Assembly (NCBI RefSeq): GCF_039851965.1 | Contig: NZ_CP156674.1 | Location: forward strand, 868,001 to 932,000 | Source of the DNA: Pseudalkalibacillus hwajinpoensis | GTDB taxonomy: Bacteria; Bacillota; Bacilli; Bacillales; Guptibacillaceae | Reading direction: 5' to 3' | Length of the DNA: 64,000 nt | Translations under genes and position numbers: made by a program | The notes under the pieces: generated by a model | Told to the model about the DNA's origin: nothing | What the model saw: only the letters and a program-made list of their open reading frames with translations | Database searches by the model: none | Part shown: positions 8,054 to 17,785 of the stretch, one piece after another | Layout of the letters: each line of letters starts with the position of its first letter | Position numbering within the stretch: the first letter of the stretch is position 1

Positions 8054-10144
8054 ATGCTTCAGGAGGCAAAAGAACAACTTAAGCATTACTTTGGATACGA
8101 CAAGTTTCGATCTGGTCAAGAAAATATTATTACTAGCATCCTTACCCAAAAGAATACGCTCGGAATCATGCCGACCGGTGGCGGTAAATCCATATGCTAT
8201 CAAATCCCCGCTTTACTTTCCGAGGGTTTAACAATCGTTATTTCACCTCTTATCTCACTGATGAAGGATCAGGTCGATGCGCTTGCAAGCTATGGGATTG
8301 ATGCAGCTTATATTAATAGTTCACTTACGGATACAGAGATAAGAACACATATGCAGGCTGCTGAGAACGGTGAGGTGAAACTTCTATACATTGCACCCGA
8401 ACGCCTTGAGGCTCCAAGTTTCCAGGCATTACTAAAGCGCACACCCATTTCACTCATTGCTGTTGATGAAGCGCACTGTATTTCTCAGTGGGGCCATGAT
8501 TTCAGACCAAGCTATATGAAAATTAGCAGCATGATGGACCTATTTACAGAGCGTCCACCTGTAATTGCATTAACCGCGACCGCCACACCTGAAGTCATTG
8601 GTGATATTCAGCGGATATTAAATATCACAACCGAGCAGACATATATTTCAGGCTTCGCACGGGAAAATCTTCACTTCTCTGTTGTAAAAGGTGAAAAGAA
8701 GAAATCTTTTATTGATAAGTATTTGAGTCAAAATCCTTCTGAGTCGGGTATCATTTATACGGCGACAAGGAAGGAAGCAGATCAGCTATACACTTCCCTT
8801 CATAAACAGGGAATAAAGATCGGTAAATACCATGCAGGGATGACGGAACATCAGCGTAAAAAAGCGCAGGAAGAATTTCTATTTGATAACATATCGGTGA
8901 TGGTGGCTACAAACGCATTTGGGATGGGTATCGATAAATCAAACGTCCGGTTTGTTATTCATCATAATCTTCCTAAAAACATGGAATCGTACTACCAGGA
9001 AGCTGGACGAGCTGGACGAGACGGAGAAGAAAGCGATTGTTTTCTACTCTTCTCACCAGGGGATATCCATGTACAAAAGTTTCTAATTGATCAAAACCAG
9101 CACGATCAGGTTAGAAAATCAGCGGATCTTGCTAAATTAAAGGCAATGGTCGATTACTGCCATACTGAAAAGTGCTTGCAAGGAACGATTCTTCATTACT
9201 TCGGAGATGACCGTCCAGGGTATCAATGCGGGAAGTGCAGCAATTGTAAGGATGAGCGGGAGGCTGTTGATATTACCCGAGAAGCGCAAATGATTTTTTC
9301 GACGATTAAACGTGTCAATGAACGCTTCGGCAAAACGATCATTGCCCAGATTTTGAAAGGTTCTAAATCAAAGCGCATTAATGAGCTTCGCCTTGATCAA
9401 ATATCGACATTTGGTTTATTGAAGCACCAAACACAGCAGGAAACCGTTGATATGATTGACTTTCTAACCGCAGATCAGTATATCATGCTAACAGACTCCA
9501 AATATCCGACACTCGTTTTACAAGAAAAAACTCTGCCTGTTTTGAAAGGAGAGGCAACGATCCAAAAGAAAGTTGCGAGAAAACCGGAAGCAATCGAAGA
9601 AAATGACCAGCTCTTTACCCAGCTTCGTACACTACGCAAACAAATTGCGGATAGAGACAACGTGCCGCCATATGTTGTCTTTGCAGACAGTACACTTCGT
9701 GCAATGAGTGCTAAAGCGCCATCCACTCGTGCGGAAATGCTGGACATTAAAGGCGTTGGCGATATGAAATTCGAAAAATACGGGGACGCGTTTCTGGAGT
9801 TATTAAAAGCTGCTAATGTTAAACCTGAATCATCTGATGAAGCAAGTCACCTTGCTTCATTTAAGCTTTTTGAAGAAGGAAAAGATATTCCCACAATTGC
9901 AGCTACCCGTTCATTGAGCCCAACTACGATAGAAGGGCATCTTCTTAAAGCAATTGATGAAGGTCTTCTTCAAGAAATTGATCACTTTATGGACGAAGAA
10001 ACGGAATCAGCCATCCTTGAACAGGCTGATATGATCGGTAATGACAAATTAAAACCGCTAAAAGAAGCGCTGCCAGAATCGATCACGTATTTTCAACTTA
10101 AAGCAGCGCTATCAAAACATCGACAAACAATGAAAAGAGGATGA
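8054..10144 (+). CDS. recQ: ATP-dependent DNA helicase RecQ
   Basis: A ~696-residue superfamily 2 3'-5' helicase for recombination and fork repair. Visible parts are Walker A (TGGGKS, ~residue 41-47), DEAH box (AVDEAHCISQWGHDF, ~138), motif VI (QEAGRAGRDG), the RecQ zinc site (C-x4-C ... CGKCSNC, ~370-400), winged helix, HRDC domain (~515-585, with STRAEMLDIKGVGDMKFEKYG split over it) and an extra C-terminal HTH. This full layout matches longer Bacillus RecQ paralogues. Two tandem ATGs occur; 8054 is better spaced from AAGGAAG. It stands alone, ending in a shared terminator. Confidence 0.95.
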   Translation: MLQEAKEQLKHYFGYDKFRSGQENIITSILTQKNTLGIMPTGGGKSICYQIPALLSEGLTIVISPLISLMKDQVDALASYGIDAAYINSSLTDTEIRTHMQAAENGEVKLLYIAPERLEAPSFQALLKRTPISLIAVDEAHCISQWGHDFRPSYMKISSMMDLFTERPPVIALTATATPEVIGDIQRILNITTEQTYISGFARENLHFSVVKGEKKKSFIDKYLSQNPSESGIIYTATRKEADQLYTSLHKQGIKIGKYHAGMTEHQRKKAQEEFLFDNISVMVATNAFGMGIDKSNVRFVIHHNLPKNMESYYQEAGRAGRDGEESDCFLLFSPGDIHVQKFLIDQNQHDQVRKSADLAKLKAMVDYCHTEKCLQGTILHYFGDDRPGYQCGKCSNCKDEREAVDITREAQMIFSTIKRVNERFGKTIIAQILKGSKSKRINELRLDQISTFGLLKHQTQQETVDMIDFLTADQYIMLTDSKYPTLVLQEKTLPVLKGEATIQKKVARKPEAIEENDQLFTQLRTLRKQIADRDNVPPYVVFADSTLRAMSAKAPSTRAEMLDIKGVGDMKFEKYGDAFLELLKAANVKPESSDEASHLASFKLFEEGKDIPTIAATRSLSPTTIEGHLLKAIDEGLLQEIDHFMDEETESAILEQADMIGNDKLKPLKEALPESITYFQLKAALSKHRQTMKRG

Positions 10145-10165
10145 GCAGAAGGCTCATCCTCTTTT
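10136..10165. terminator. Bidirectional terminator between recQ and yknZ
   Basis: The stem AGAGGATGAGC pairs with its complement over a short AGAAG loop and is flanked by A and T runs. It includes the recQ stop codon and serves both convergent units. Confidence 0.85.
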
Positions 10166-11353
10166 CTATTCATACCGAAGTGATTCAATTGGATCAAGTC
10201 TCGATGCTTTATTTGCTGGTAGTAGGCCAAAGACAATGCCAATGATCATCGAGAATACAACGGCACCGACTACCACCTGCCATGAAATTAACGATGGCCA
10301 GTTGGCAAAGAAAGAAACCAGGTAGGCTGTTCCAGATCCAAGCAAAATCCCGATGATCCCACCAATCAATGTAAGGATAATAGACTCTACAAGAAATTGC
10401 AGCAGAATCTGCTGTCGTGTCGCTCCTAATGATTTGCGAATGCCTATTTCACGCGTTCTCTCCGTGACCGATACGAGCATGATGTTCATTACCCCTATTC
10501 CACCAACGAGCAAAGAGATCCCGGCGATACTACCAATAATCGTTGTCATAATTGTAGTAATTTGACCAATGCCCTGCGCAATTTCCTCCATATTAATAAC
10601 CTGATAGGAATCTTCGGTTTCATGAAGGCGATTGAGTAGATTAGTTGCTTTCGTTCCCGCTGTACTAATTTCATCTGCATTCTCCACTTGAAGGGTAACC
10701 TGACTGTAGTTACTCGTTCCGAACATATTACGCATCGCAGTCCACGGAACGTATGTCTCTACTGAACCAAATGCAAAGAGGCCAGTTGGTTTCTTCAGCA
10801 CGCCGATTACCTCCACAGGCTGCACACCAATGCGAATGATTTCGCCAATTGCCGATTTCCCTTCAAAAAGCTCTTCCTGCATCGCTTCGCTAACAACCGC
10901 CACTCTTCTTCCACCAAGAAAATCAGCACTTGTAAACGTACGCCCTTCCTCGATGTCGAGATTATTCACATCCATGTATGCTTGATTGATTCCAGTAATC
11001 GACGTATCGGTTTCATCCTCTCGAAGGCGCACAGTTGAAAAGTCTGAGGAAGAAGCGACAATGTTTTTCACTTCTTCAATTGTTTCAAGCTGACGTATAT
11101 CTTCCTGTGTAAATGGATTGTCTTCCCATTTTCCCTGCTGCATTTCTTCTTCTGACGGTTGATAAAAGACTTCAATTGTGTTACCATCTCCAGCAATTTG
11201 CGATTTCAACATTGCTTCGCCACCCTGTCCAATCGCAACGACAACGATAACCGCAGCCACCCCTATGATGATGCCAAGCATGGTGAGAATAGAACGCATC
11301 TTATGAGCCTTAACCGACATTAATGCCATCTTAATATTTTCCCAGATACTCAT
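10166..11353 (-). CDS. yknZ: MacB/FtsX-type ABC permease YknZ
   Basis: A 395-residue permease: one membrane helix at ~20-42, a large extracytoplasmic MacB-type domain (~45-265), then three helices (~275-300, 320-345, 360-385). The FtsX core motif SVTERTREIGIRKSLGA is clear. It is the last gene of a four-gene set with YknY, YknX and YknW. In B. subtilis this transporter protects cells from the SdpC cannibalism toxin. Length and gene order match. The start overlaps the yknY stop by 4 bases. Confidence 0.92.
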   Translation of the reverse strand: MSIWENIKMALMSVKAHKMRSILTMLGIIIGVAAVIVVVAIGQGGEAMLKSQIAGDGNTIEVFYQPSEEEMQQGKWEDNPFTQEDIRQLETIEEVKNIVASSSDFSTVRLREDETDTSITGINQAYMDVNNLDIEEGRTFTSADFLGGRRVAVVSEAMQEELFEGKSAIGEIIRIGVQPVEVIGVLKKPTGLFAFGSVETYVPWTAMRNMFGTSNYSQVTLQVENADEISTAGTKATNLLNRLHETEDSYQVINMEEIAQGIGQITTIMTTIIGSIAGISLLVGGIGVMNIMLVSVTERTREIGIRKSLGATRQQILLQFLVESIILTLIGGIIGILLGSGTAYLVSFFANWPSLISWQVVVGAVVFSMIIGIVFGLLPANKASRLDPIESLRYE

Positions 11354-12039
11354 GAAAGCCTCCCGCTCTTACAAGGTGCCTGCCCGAGCAAGCCGTCACG
11401 CACATAGATGACGCGACTTGCATAGGCAGCTACTTCTGGCTCATGCGTGACAACAATAATCGTAGTGCCCTCTTTATTTAATTCCACGAATAAATCCATA
11501 ATCGCAACACTCGTCACAGTATCAAGTGCCCCTGTTGGCTCGTCAGCGAGAATAAGCGATGGATCATTTACCAAAGCTCTTGCAATGGCTACACGCTGCT
11601 TTTGCCCTCCTGAGAGCTCATTAGGCAGGTGGTCGACACGATCTTGCAACCCCACTTTCGTTAGTGCATCACGCGCACGTTCCTCTCGCTCTTTCTTTAA
11701 AGCACCAGCATATACCATAGGAAGTTCAACGTTTTTGAGTGCGTTCAATCGTGGTAAAAGCTGAAACTGTTGAAAAACAAATCCGATTGACTGATTGCGA
11801 ACCTTCGCGAGCTCATGATCTCTATGCTGTGAGACATCTTCTTCATTTAAATAATAGGATCCAGAAGTCGGGCGGTCCAGACAGCCGATAATGTTCATGA
11901 GAGTCGATTTACCTGACCCGGATGGTCCCATAATCGCTACAAATTCGCCCTTCTTGATATCAAGACTGATTCCTTTTAAGACGTTAATGTTTTCTTTGCC
12001 GAGGGTATAGCTTTTGATAATCTGGTCGAGTTGGATCAT
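11350..12039 (-). CDS. yknY: MacB-type ABC ATPase YknY
   Basis: A 229-residue ATPase with Walker A (GPSGSGKST, ~39-47), signature LSGGQKQR (~142) and Walker B (LILADEPTGALD, ~160), and the H-loop histidine in VVTHEPE. It powers the YknZ permease. It overlaps yknX and yknZ by 4 bases on either side, which implies coupled translation. Confidence 0.93.
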   Translation of the reverse strand: MIQLDQIIKSYTLGKENINVLKGISLDIKKGEFVAIMGPSGSGKSTLMNIIGCLDRPTSGSYYLNEEDVSQHRDHELAKVRNQSIGFVFQQFQLLPRLNALKNVELPMVYAGALKKEREERARDALTKVGLQDRVDHLPNELSGGQKQRVAIARALVNDPSLILADEPTGALDTVTSVAIMDLFVELNKEGTTIIVVTHEPEVAAYASRVIYVRDGLLGQAPCKSGRLS

Positions 12040-13160
12040 TTGACTGTCACTTCCATATTGTCTTTCAGCTTTTCAGGCGGATCAATAACGACAGCTTCAT
12101 CCTTCTTAAGACCCTTCGTTACTTCAATTCGTTTCGGTGTTGAAGAACCCGTCTCGATGTTACGCTTAACTGCCTTCCCTTCCTTCACTACGTACACAAA
12201 TTGTTTTTCTCCGTCCTGCATTACAGCTTCAAAAGGAAGAGTTAATGCTTGATGCGACTCTGTTTCGATTTCTAGGATCATCTGGAAACCAGGTTTTAGC
12301 TTCAAATCCTCAGATTCGCTTATTTTAACGGTGACCGGGTATTGCACGGCAGATGAGGAAGCACCTCCCTCACCTGATGTTGCCTCAGGCATATACCCAA
12401 CATCCATTACTTCAGCTTTCCATTTTTCGTCAGGGAGTGCGTCGGAAGTAATGGTTACTTTTTGACCTGCCTCAACGTTAAGCGTGTCATACTCTGATAG
12501 CTTTCCTTCAACCACAAGATTGTCCATACTGCCAATACGTAGAATTGGCTGCTCCAGCACAGACTGAGAAACCCCTGGTTCATTTACTTTGATAACAACA
12601 CCCGAGATTTCACTTGTTACTTCAAGTTTGCTTATTTTTTGCTTAAGACGATCTCGCTGCAGGAGTGCTTGACGTAAATCTAAATTTGCCATTCGTTTGT
12701 CCATCTTCACCTGTTCAAGCTCTGTTTCCATCGTCTCTTCCGCTTCTTCTTCACCCACATCATCTGCTAACTCATTTTCTTTTTCCTTTAAACGGTTTTC
12801 CTGCTTATCAAGAGAGTTAATACGCAGGTAAAGTGATTCAATGTTTATCTCATTTTGCTCTTTTTCCATCTCAAGATCGGGATTCTCGTATGTTATGATC
12901 GGATCACCTTTTTTTACGGAGTCGCCTTCTTTCACGAGCACTTCCTTAATTTCACCGTTAGCAGGATCCTGATAAAGAAGACTCTCATTCGCCATCGTTA
13001 ATGTTCCGGGTGTCATTACCGTTGAATTGATTTCCTCATCTTTTACCGATTCAGTTTTTACATTCGCGGTGCTATCTGCGTATGTACGGAAAACGTTTAA
13101 TCCAATCACAATAGCAAGCACTGCTACAACTAAAATGGAGATCCAAATTTTCCTTTTCAT
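12036..13160 (-). CDS. yknX: HlyD/MacA-type adaptor YknX
   Basis: A 374-residue membrane-fusion-type protein: N-terminal membrane anchor (~residues 5-25), split lipoyl/barrel-sandwich halves around a coiled coil (~95-180, rich in E/K/L), then beta-barrel and C-terminal domains. In Gram-positive cells it acts outside the membrane with the YknYZ transporter. The start lies 2 bases after the yknW stop. A serine/glycine linker (TSGEGGASSSA) sits near residue 265. Confidence 0.92.
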   Translation of the reverse strand: MKRKIWISILVVAVLAIVIGLNVFRTYADSTANVKTESVKDEEINSTVMTPGTLTMANESLLYQDPANGEIKEVLVKEGDSVKKGDPIITYENPDLEMEKEQNEINIESLYLRINSLDKQENRLKEKENELADDVGEEEAEETMETELEQVKMDKRMANLDLRQALLQRDRLKQKISKLEVTSEISGVVIKVNEPGVSQSVLEQPILRIGSMDNLVVEGKLSEYDTLNVEAGQKVTITSDALPDEKWKAEVMDVGYMPEATSGEGGASSSAVQYPVTVKISESEDLKLKPGFQMILEIETESHQALTLPFEAVMQDGEKQFVYVVKEGKAVKRNIETGSSTPKRIEVTKGLKKDEAVVIDPPEKLKDNMEVTVK

Positions 13161-13162
13161 TA

Positions 13163-13834
13163 TTACATTCCTGTCATGGAGCTTAACGCACCACTAAGCG
13201 TTGTAAAACCAATTCCAATGAGAAAGAAAACAATTGAGATAGTCCATGCAAGAATTTTCGACCAACCTGCTGTAATATGTAGGCCAATCGCAAATAAGAT
13301 CGTTGTCCAAATGCCAAAAATTTCGATGCTATTCAAGAAAGCGCCAAGTCCCCCTTCTGCGTCTACTAAACTACCAACACTAGTATATAAAGTTTCAATA
13401 GAACCTCCGAATATTGCTAATAATATTCCGTTTAGAATAAGACCCAGAGCTCCAATTATCGTAATAAATGTGCTCATAGAAAACAATTGCTTGAATGTTA
13501 CTTCTGAGCTTGTTGCTTTCGTGATTAACCAGTAGATGAAACTAGAAAATAAAACGCCAAATGCAGGACCAAATCCGGCCGAAAGCACCGTAGTAAATTT
13601 AATAAATGTAATGAAACCACTCATATCTTCTTCATTAACCCCTCCGCCTGCAGTCATTTGCTCCTCAAACCCCGGACTTAATGTCATTAACCATCCAGCT
13701 AGTAAACTCATTACGGTTAAGACAATTAATGGAATCCATATTTTGGGATTCGTCCGAATTTTCTCGAATTGTTCCCCTGGACTCCAGATCATTCCTGGTA
13801 TTGATGGTTTGGCTACTGATTCTTTTTCACTCAT
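13163..13834 (-). CDS. yknW: Yip1-domain membrane protein YknW
   Basis: A 223-residue polytopic protein with about five membrane helices, starting MSEKESVAKPS. YknW is needed for assembly of the YknXYZ complex in B. subtilis. The ATG at 13834 is preferred over an upstream GTG at 13843 because GGAAGG is then about 11 rather than 2 bases away. It heads the operon and has a sigma-W-like promoter just upstream (13873-13899). Confidence 0.88.
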   Translation of the reverse strand: MSEKESVAKPSIPGMIWSPGEQFEKIRTNPKIWIPLIVLTVMSLLAGWLMTLSPGFEEQMTAGGGVNEEDMSGFITFIKFTTVLSAGFGPAFGVLFSSFIYWLITKATSSEVTFKQLFSMSTFITIIGALGLILNGILLAIFGGSIETLYTSVGSLVDAEGGLGAFLNSIEIFGIWTTILFAIGLHITAGWSKILAWTISIVFFLIGIGFTTLSGALSSMTGM

Positions 13835-13872
13835 TATGTACACAACCTTCCAAAAGTTTATTCATTTAAGTG

Positions 13873-13899
13873 TACGATTCCGTTCCTTGAAAGGTTTCT
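13873..13899 (-). promoter_or_regulatory. Sigma-W-like promoter of yknWXYZ
   Basis: On the minus strand AGAAAC, a 17-base spacer starting CTTTC, and CGTA. The consensus is TGAAAC with about 16-17 bases to CGTA; one -35 base differs. The B. subtilis yknWXYZ operon is a known sigma-W target, which supports the call. The -10 lies about 40 bases before the start codon. Confidence 0.7.
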
Positions 13900-13967
13900 T
13901 TTTCAGCCAAAATAATCAATAATTTACATATCTTCCTTATAGATAACCCTATTTTCATTAAAACGAA

Positions 13968-14004
13968 CAAAAAGAGCCGATTATTTCATGTAGAAATAAT
14001 CGGT
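13968..14004 (-). terminator. Terminator after the sigma-region-3-like ORF
   Basis: An 11-bp perfect stem (CCGATTATTTC) with loop TACAT is followed on the minus strand by CTCTTTTTG. It lies about 100 bases past the stop at 14105. Confidence 0.75.
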
Positions 14005-14104
14005 CTAATACTTGCTATAGATAAATAGCTGCACTCTTCAAGAAACAACAGAAGAGGTAGCATGCCCTTACTTAAGACCTGCAACTCTTCCCACAACGTT
14101 GTGT

Positions 14105-14308
14105 CTAGCTTAAGTGGAAACGCAGCTTCATGATGTAATCGACATCACCAAATTCGAGAGATTCTAAGATCTCTTCTTCTGAGAATCCAGTAACAGTCGC
14201 AATGGTCCTGATGTACGGTTTTTTCTCTAATTTCATGCATCGTGCTCTGGCTTTCTGTGTCTGGTAAAGGACTTGCGAGTAGCGATGGTTAAATTTCATT
14301 CGCTTCAC
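14105..14308 (-). CDS. Small protein resembling sigma factor region 3
   Basis: A 67-residue basic protein. Residues ~33-58 (IRTIATVTGFSEEEILESLE) resemble the region 3 helix-turn-helix of SigB/SigF-type factors, where the pattern is IA-x(2)-GFS-x-EEVLE-x-ME. No region 2 or 4 is present. The start is GTG with AAAGGAG 5-6 bases upstream, and a terminator follows, so it looks expressed. It may be a remnant of a sigma gene or a stand-alone DNA- or polymerase-binding protein. Function unknown. Confidence 0.55.
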   Translation of the reverse strand: MKRMKFNHRYSQVLYQTQKARARCMKLEKKPYIRTIATVTGFSEEEILESLEFGDVDYIMKLRFHLS

Positions 14309-14432
14309 TGTGTACTCCTTTCACACCCATATTGCAAACTCACAACGCTGTGGTTGAGTGCTATGGGCATGCAGTTATCTATACCCATGTTCGTCACTTC
14401 AGAAACAGCTAATCATTTATTAAATTGCCATC

Positions 14433-14555
14433 TTACTTATCCAATTCAGCATCCACTAGTATGATTTGATGTTTTCTTATGAGACGAAGAAAACAGATGG
14501 CTAACCCTGCAAGCAGACAACTCCTCATTAATCTTTTCACAATCATTGCATCCAT
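14433..14555 (-). CDS. Possible 40-residue membrane peptide
   Basis: A short frame starts with ATG at 14555 and has a hydrophobic stretch (CLLAGLAICFL) between basic residues. A GGAGG lies about 13 bases upstream, longer than usual. No family recognised. The rest of the 14309-14663 gap shows a hairpin (TTCACATAT and its complement, 14612-14632) and nothing else. Confidence 0.25.
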   Translation of the reverse strand: MDAMIVKRLMRSCLLAGLAICFLRLIRKHQIILVDAELDK

Positions 14556-14663
14556 TGGAAGCTTGACGCCTCCTCTCTACTCCTTCATTATCATAAAAAG
14601 GATAGGTTCACATATGAAAAATATATGTGAAGACCAGTTGAGAAATACTTAAATCGATGACGC

Positions 14664-15908
14664 TCAAGTACTGGCGTCTTCTTTCTGATGAAGCATAGCT
14701 TTGATAAAATCATCATAGCGCTCTATTAACTGCTCCTTCGTTAGCGGGAGGACATTAATCAAGTCTTCGATCACATGTTTATCAGATCTTAACCAGGCAT
14801 GATAATTCCTTTTCACATGACGTTCAGCATCTTCAAAACGATGAAAGACAATATCTTCGAGTTCACCTTTACACATGACTGACCACTCATTATTATGAGA
14901 TGGACGAATGTAAATAATTGTACCAGCATGATTTTCATAAAATGAGCCGCTTTCACTGTTGCGCTGATTCAAACGGTTGCGATCTGCATCGCTTCTCATC
15001 GGCTTTAATGAGAATGTACCACCTACGAAGGTCGAAAATGTTTGCTCATTCAATTCACATCCAGCTGCCTTTGGATGACCACCACCACCAAAACGGGAAG
15101 CAAATTCCGAGACATCTGCTTCATCATGAATCGTTCGAAATCCAATTCGCTTACTTCCAGTGTTAATAATCGTAATGAAATCGAGATGTGGATTTCGCTT
15201 GTTTAATTCATTTCCAAGCTCTGAATGATATGATTCCGCATGAACAATACCGACACAATAGTCATCAATAAACGTTTGGACTAACTGGCGATTCTTAAGA
15301 TGAATGTACCGCTCAATTTTACGTTCTTCAAGATCCAAGATCATCTCTTCCGATTCATTGAAAGAGAACGTATCAGGTTCACGTGTTAAGCGACGGAGCA
15401 TTTCGGATTTAAAGGTTTCTCTTCCCATAATGGAAAACAGATCGTTTAACCTTTTCGCATCCACTTCATTCTCTTCTTCCCATTCCCACGTGTCATACTT
15501 TCGGACGAGTTCCAAAAATTGCTCCAGTCCTTCAATGCGCTCAAGTTTGTCACGCTTTATAAGAAACTCATAGAAAAGTGTAGCTGCGCACGTCTTTTTT
15601 TCTGCTCCTGGATCAACAAGTCCCCATTCATAATCGTTAAAATGCATCGCAGTTGCGTGGTGATCAATCATCTGCACATGACTGCCATTTTTATATCGCT
15701 CCTCAAGCATCTCTTCTACATGCTTGCTGACAGATAAGTCTGTTATGAATACCGGATCACTATCGTTCTGCTCTAGAAACGCCTCTACCCTGGAATCTAA
15801 ATTTCGATATGTACAATGGGTGATAGCTGCTTCCTTATCGAAAGCAAGTTCAGCGATTAAGGCACAGGCTGCACCATCAAGATCGCTATCGGTAAATAAT
15901 TTTATCAT
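14664..15908 (-). CDS. nrnB: DHH-family phosphoesterase, NrnB-like
   Basis: A 414-residue DHH/DHHA1 protein: FTDSDLDGAACALIAE at the start, MIDHHATA (~residue 82) and GGGGHPKAAGCELN (~280). B. subtilis NrnB (YngD) is the closest in size and motif order and degrades short RNAs (nano-RNAs) from the 5' or 3' end depending on report. The manganese-binding D and H residues look intact. The start at 15908 follows GGAGGAATACTTG; a TTG codon one triplet earlier is less likely. Confidence 0.75.
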   Translation of the reverse strand: MIKLFTDSDLDGAACALIAELAFDKEAAITHCTYRNLDSRVEAFLEQNDSDPVFITDLSVSKHVEEMLEERYKNGSHVQMIDHHATAMHFNDYEWGLVDPGAEKKTCAATLFYEFLIKRDKLERIEGLEQFLELVRKYDTWEWEEENEVDAKRLNDLFSIMGRETFKSEMLRRLTREPDTFSFNESEEMILDLEERKIERYIHLKNRQLVQTFIDDYCVGIVHAESYHSELGNELNKRNPHLDFITIINTGSKRIGFRTIHDEADVSEFASRFGGGGHPKAAGCELNEQTFSTFVGGTFSLKPMRSDADRNRLNQRNSESGSFYENHAGTIIYIRPSHNNEWSVMCKGELEDIVFHRFEDAERHVKRNYHAWLRSDKHVIEDLINVLPLTKEQLIERYDDFIKAMLHQKEDAST

Positions 15909-15975
15909 CAAGTATTCCTCCTATTCCATGTTAGTATGACCGCCATATTAGAAATCATGAGTTCATCTAAACATA

Positions 15976-16010
15976 GAAAAAGAGCGAGCGCCTGCCCGCT
16001 TTCTCTCTTT
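15976..16010 (-). terminator. Terminator after the acyl-CoA synthetase gene
   Basis: A broken stem (AGAG, AGCG arms with their complements) around a ~6-base loop is followed by CTCTTTTTC on the minus strand, 65 bases past the stop at 16075. Confidence 0.55.
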
Positions 16011-16074
16011 AAAATTTTCAATTATAGAGGTCGTTATGAGCACCTGTCCAATCTTTCATAGCTTCTGTTCCTTT

Positions 16075-17634
16075 TTATGCATTAGATTCAAGATGAAACT
16101 GTTCACGGAGGCGAAACTTTTGAATTTTGCCACTTGCATTTCGAGGGAGCTCATTTAAGAATACATACTTCCTCGGACGCTTATAGTCCGCAAGATCCGG
16201 GCTTTCTTTACAAAAGAGTTCCAAATCCTCCGCGGTAAGTGCTCCTTCTTTTTTCACAATGATCGCAGTTACAATTTCGCCCCACTTTTCATCTGGCTGT
16301 CCAAGAACTGCTACATCAAGAACACCCTCGTGGCCGTGCAGCACGTCTTCAATTTCTCTTGGATAAACGTTTTCGCCCCCAGAAATAATCATGTCATCGA
16401 CGCGATCAGAAACAAAGAGGTAGTTTTCATCATCCATATAACCTAAATCTCCTGAATGGTACCAGCCTTTGTGCATTGCTTCTTCTGAGGCTTCCGGTCT
16501 ATTGTAGTAACCCATCATCATGCATGGTCCTTTTACAATGATTTCACCAATTTCCCCAGCCGGAAGGATCGCCTCAGGATCAGATGGTCCATGCTCATTT
16601 GACCGAACAACCCGCACCTCATGATTCAGCGCTGAACGACCGGCAGATCCAACCTTTGATAGCTGCTCATGTTCATCAAGGAAGGTAACGGCAGGGCCCA
16701 TCTCCGTCATACCATACGCCTGAATCAAGTTAATGCCAAGCTTTTCTTTAACAGCGACTACAAGCGCTGGTGCCATCGGTGCTGCTCCATATAGTCCTAC
16801 CCGTAAACTGCTTCGGTCATAGAGAGACAAATCTTCCTGAAGAATCATATTCCACATCGTAGGCGCAGCGAAGAATACTGTAATTTTCTCTTCCTGGATC
16901 GTCTCAAGCACTTTACGAGGTTCAAAATGATGTAATATAATATTTGCTGCTCCAAAATGAACTCTTGGAAGGAAATTACAGTGTAGTTCAGCGCAGTGAA
17001 ACATTGGAGCCACAACAAGTCCCCGATCAGCCTGTTTCATTTGCAACGAAGCACCACAGAGTATGCTTTGCTCAAGCATGCTGCGATGCTTATGCATGAC
17101 GCCTTTCGGTCTACCTGTTGTTCCACTCGTATACATAATGGCATACAAATCATTTTCATCTACATCCGATTGTGGCTCGCTTTCTTTCGATAATCGAACA
17201 TGCTGGGCATAGCTTTCAGCATAAGCAGGGACATTCGCATCAGTCGACCAGAAAGAAACACCTGGATAGTGTTCATGGATTTCCGCAACGATTGGTTCTA
17301 ACGCTTTTTCATAAATAAAAACGGAAGGTTGTGCATCCTCAATAATGTAAGCGATTTCATTTGGTTTCAATCGAAAATTTATAGGGTTTAATACCGCACC
17401 GATCTTCGCGCAAGAGAAAAATAGCGTAGCAAGTTCGACCGTATTGAACAAAAAAGCAGAGACTCTGTCTCCCTTTTTAACTCCGGAATCCAGAAGCGCG
17501 TTCGAAAGACGATTAACTTCTAGGTTCCATTCCTCATACGTCCACCTGACATTTCGCAATGAGTCGACAAGTGCTTCTTCTTTCCCATACTTTCTTACCG
17601 TTTGAAGAAACAAAGAACCAATAGTTGCATACAT
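16075..17634 (-). CDS. Fatty acyl-CoA synthetase (AMP-forming)
   Basis: A 519-residue ANL-superfamily enzyme that activates a carboxylic acid with ATP and then CoA. Motifs: YTSGTTGRPKGVMH (~170), YGMTEMGP (~305), YHSGDLGYMD (~395), SDRVDDMIISGGENVYPR (~407) and the catalytic-lysine tail ASGKIQKF (~508). It is similar to LcfB/YhfL-type long-chain ligases, though the acyl substrate cannot be read from sequence. It starts at the second of two ATGs, 7 bases past GGAGG. No other beta-oxidation gene is adjacent. Confidence 0.88.
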   Translation of the reverse strand: MYATIGSLFLQTVRKYGKEEALVDSLRNVRWTYEEWNLEVNRLSNALLDSGVKKGDRVSAFLFNTVELATLFFSCAKIGAVLNPINFRLKPNEIAYIIEDAQPSVFIYEKALEPIVAEIHEHYPGVSFWSTDANVPAYAESYAQHVRLSKESEPQSDVDENDLYAIMYTSGTTGRPKGVMHKHRSMLEQSILCGASLQMKQADRGLVVAPMFHCAELHCNFLPRVHFGAANIILHHFEPRKVLETIQEEKITVFFAAPTMWNMILQEDLSLYDRSSLRVGLYGAAPMAPALVVAVKEKLGINLIQAYGMTEMGPAVTFLDEHEQLSKVGSAGRSALNHEVRVVRSNEHGPSDPEAILPAGEIGEIIVKGPCMMMGYYNRPEASEEAMHKGWYHSGDLGYMDDENYLFVSDRVDDMIISGGENVYPREIEDVLHGHEGVLDVAVLGQPDEKWGEIVTAIIVKKEGALTAEDLELFCKESPDLADYKRPRKYVFLNELPRNASGKIQKFRLREQFHLESNA

Positions 17635-17756
17635 CATAACCCCTCCATATCAAATTAGGTTTTAGGCTAGCCGTATGTATAGTTCCATTTTCATAGTGTA
17701 AAACCCTTCTTTTATTAGAGTATTGCATTATCTTATCGACTAGTTGTCATAAAGAC

Positions 17757-17785
17757 GCAAAAAATACCGGTTTTCCCGGTATTTA
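17757..17785 (-). terminator. Terminator after the LOG-family gene
   Basis: The stem AAATACCGG with its complement and loop GAAAA is followed by TTTTTT on the minus strand; it starts within the stop codon of the LOG gene. Confidence 0.8.
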
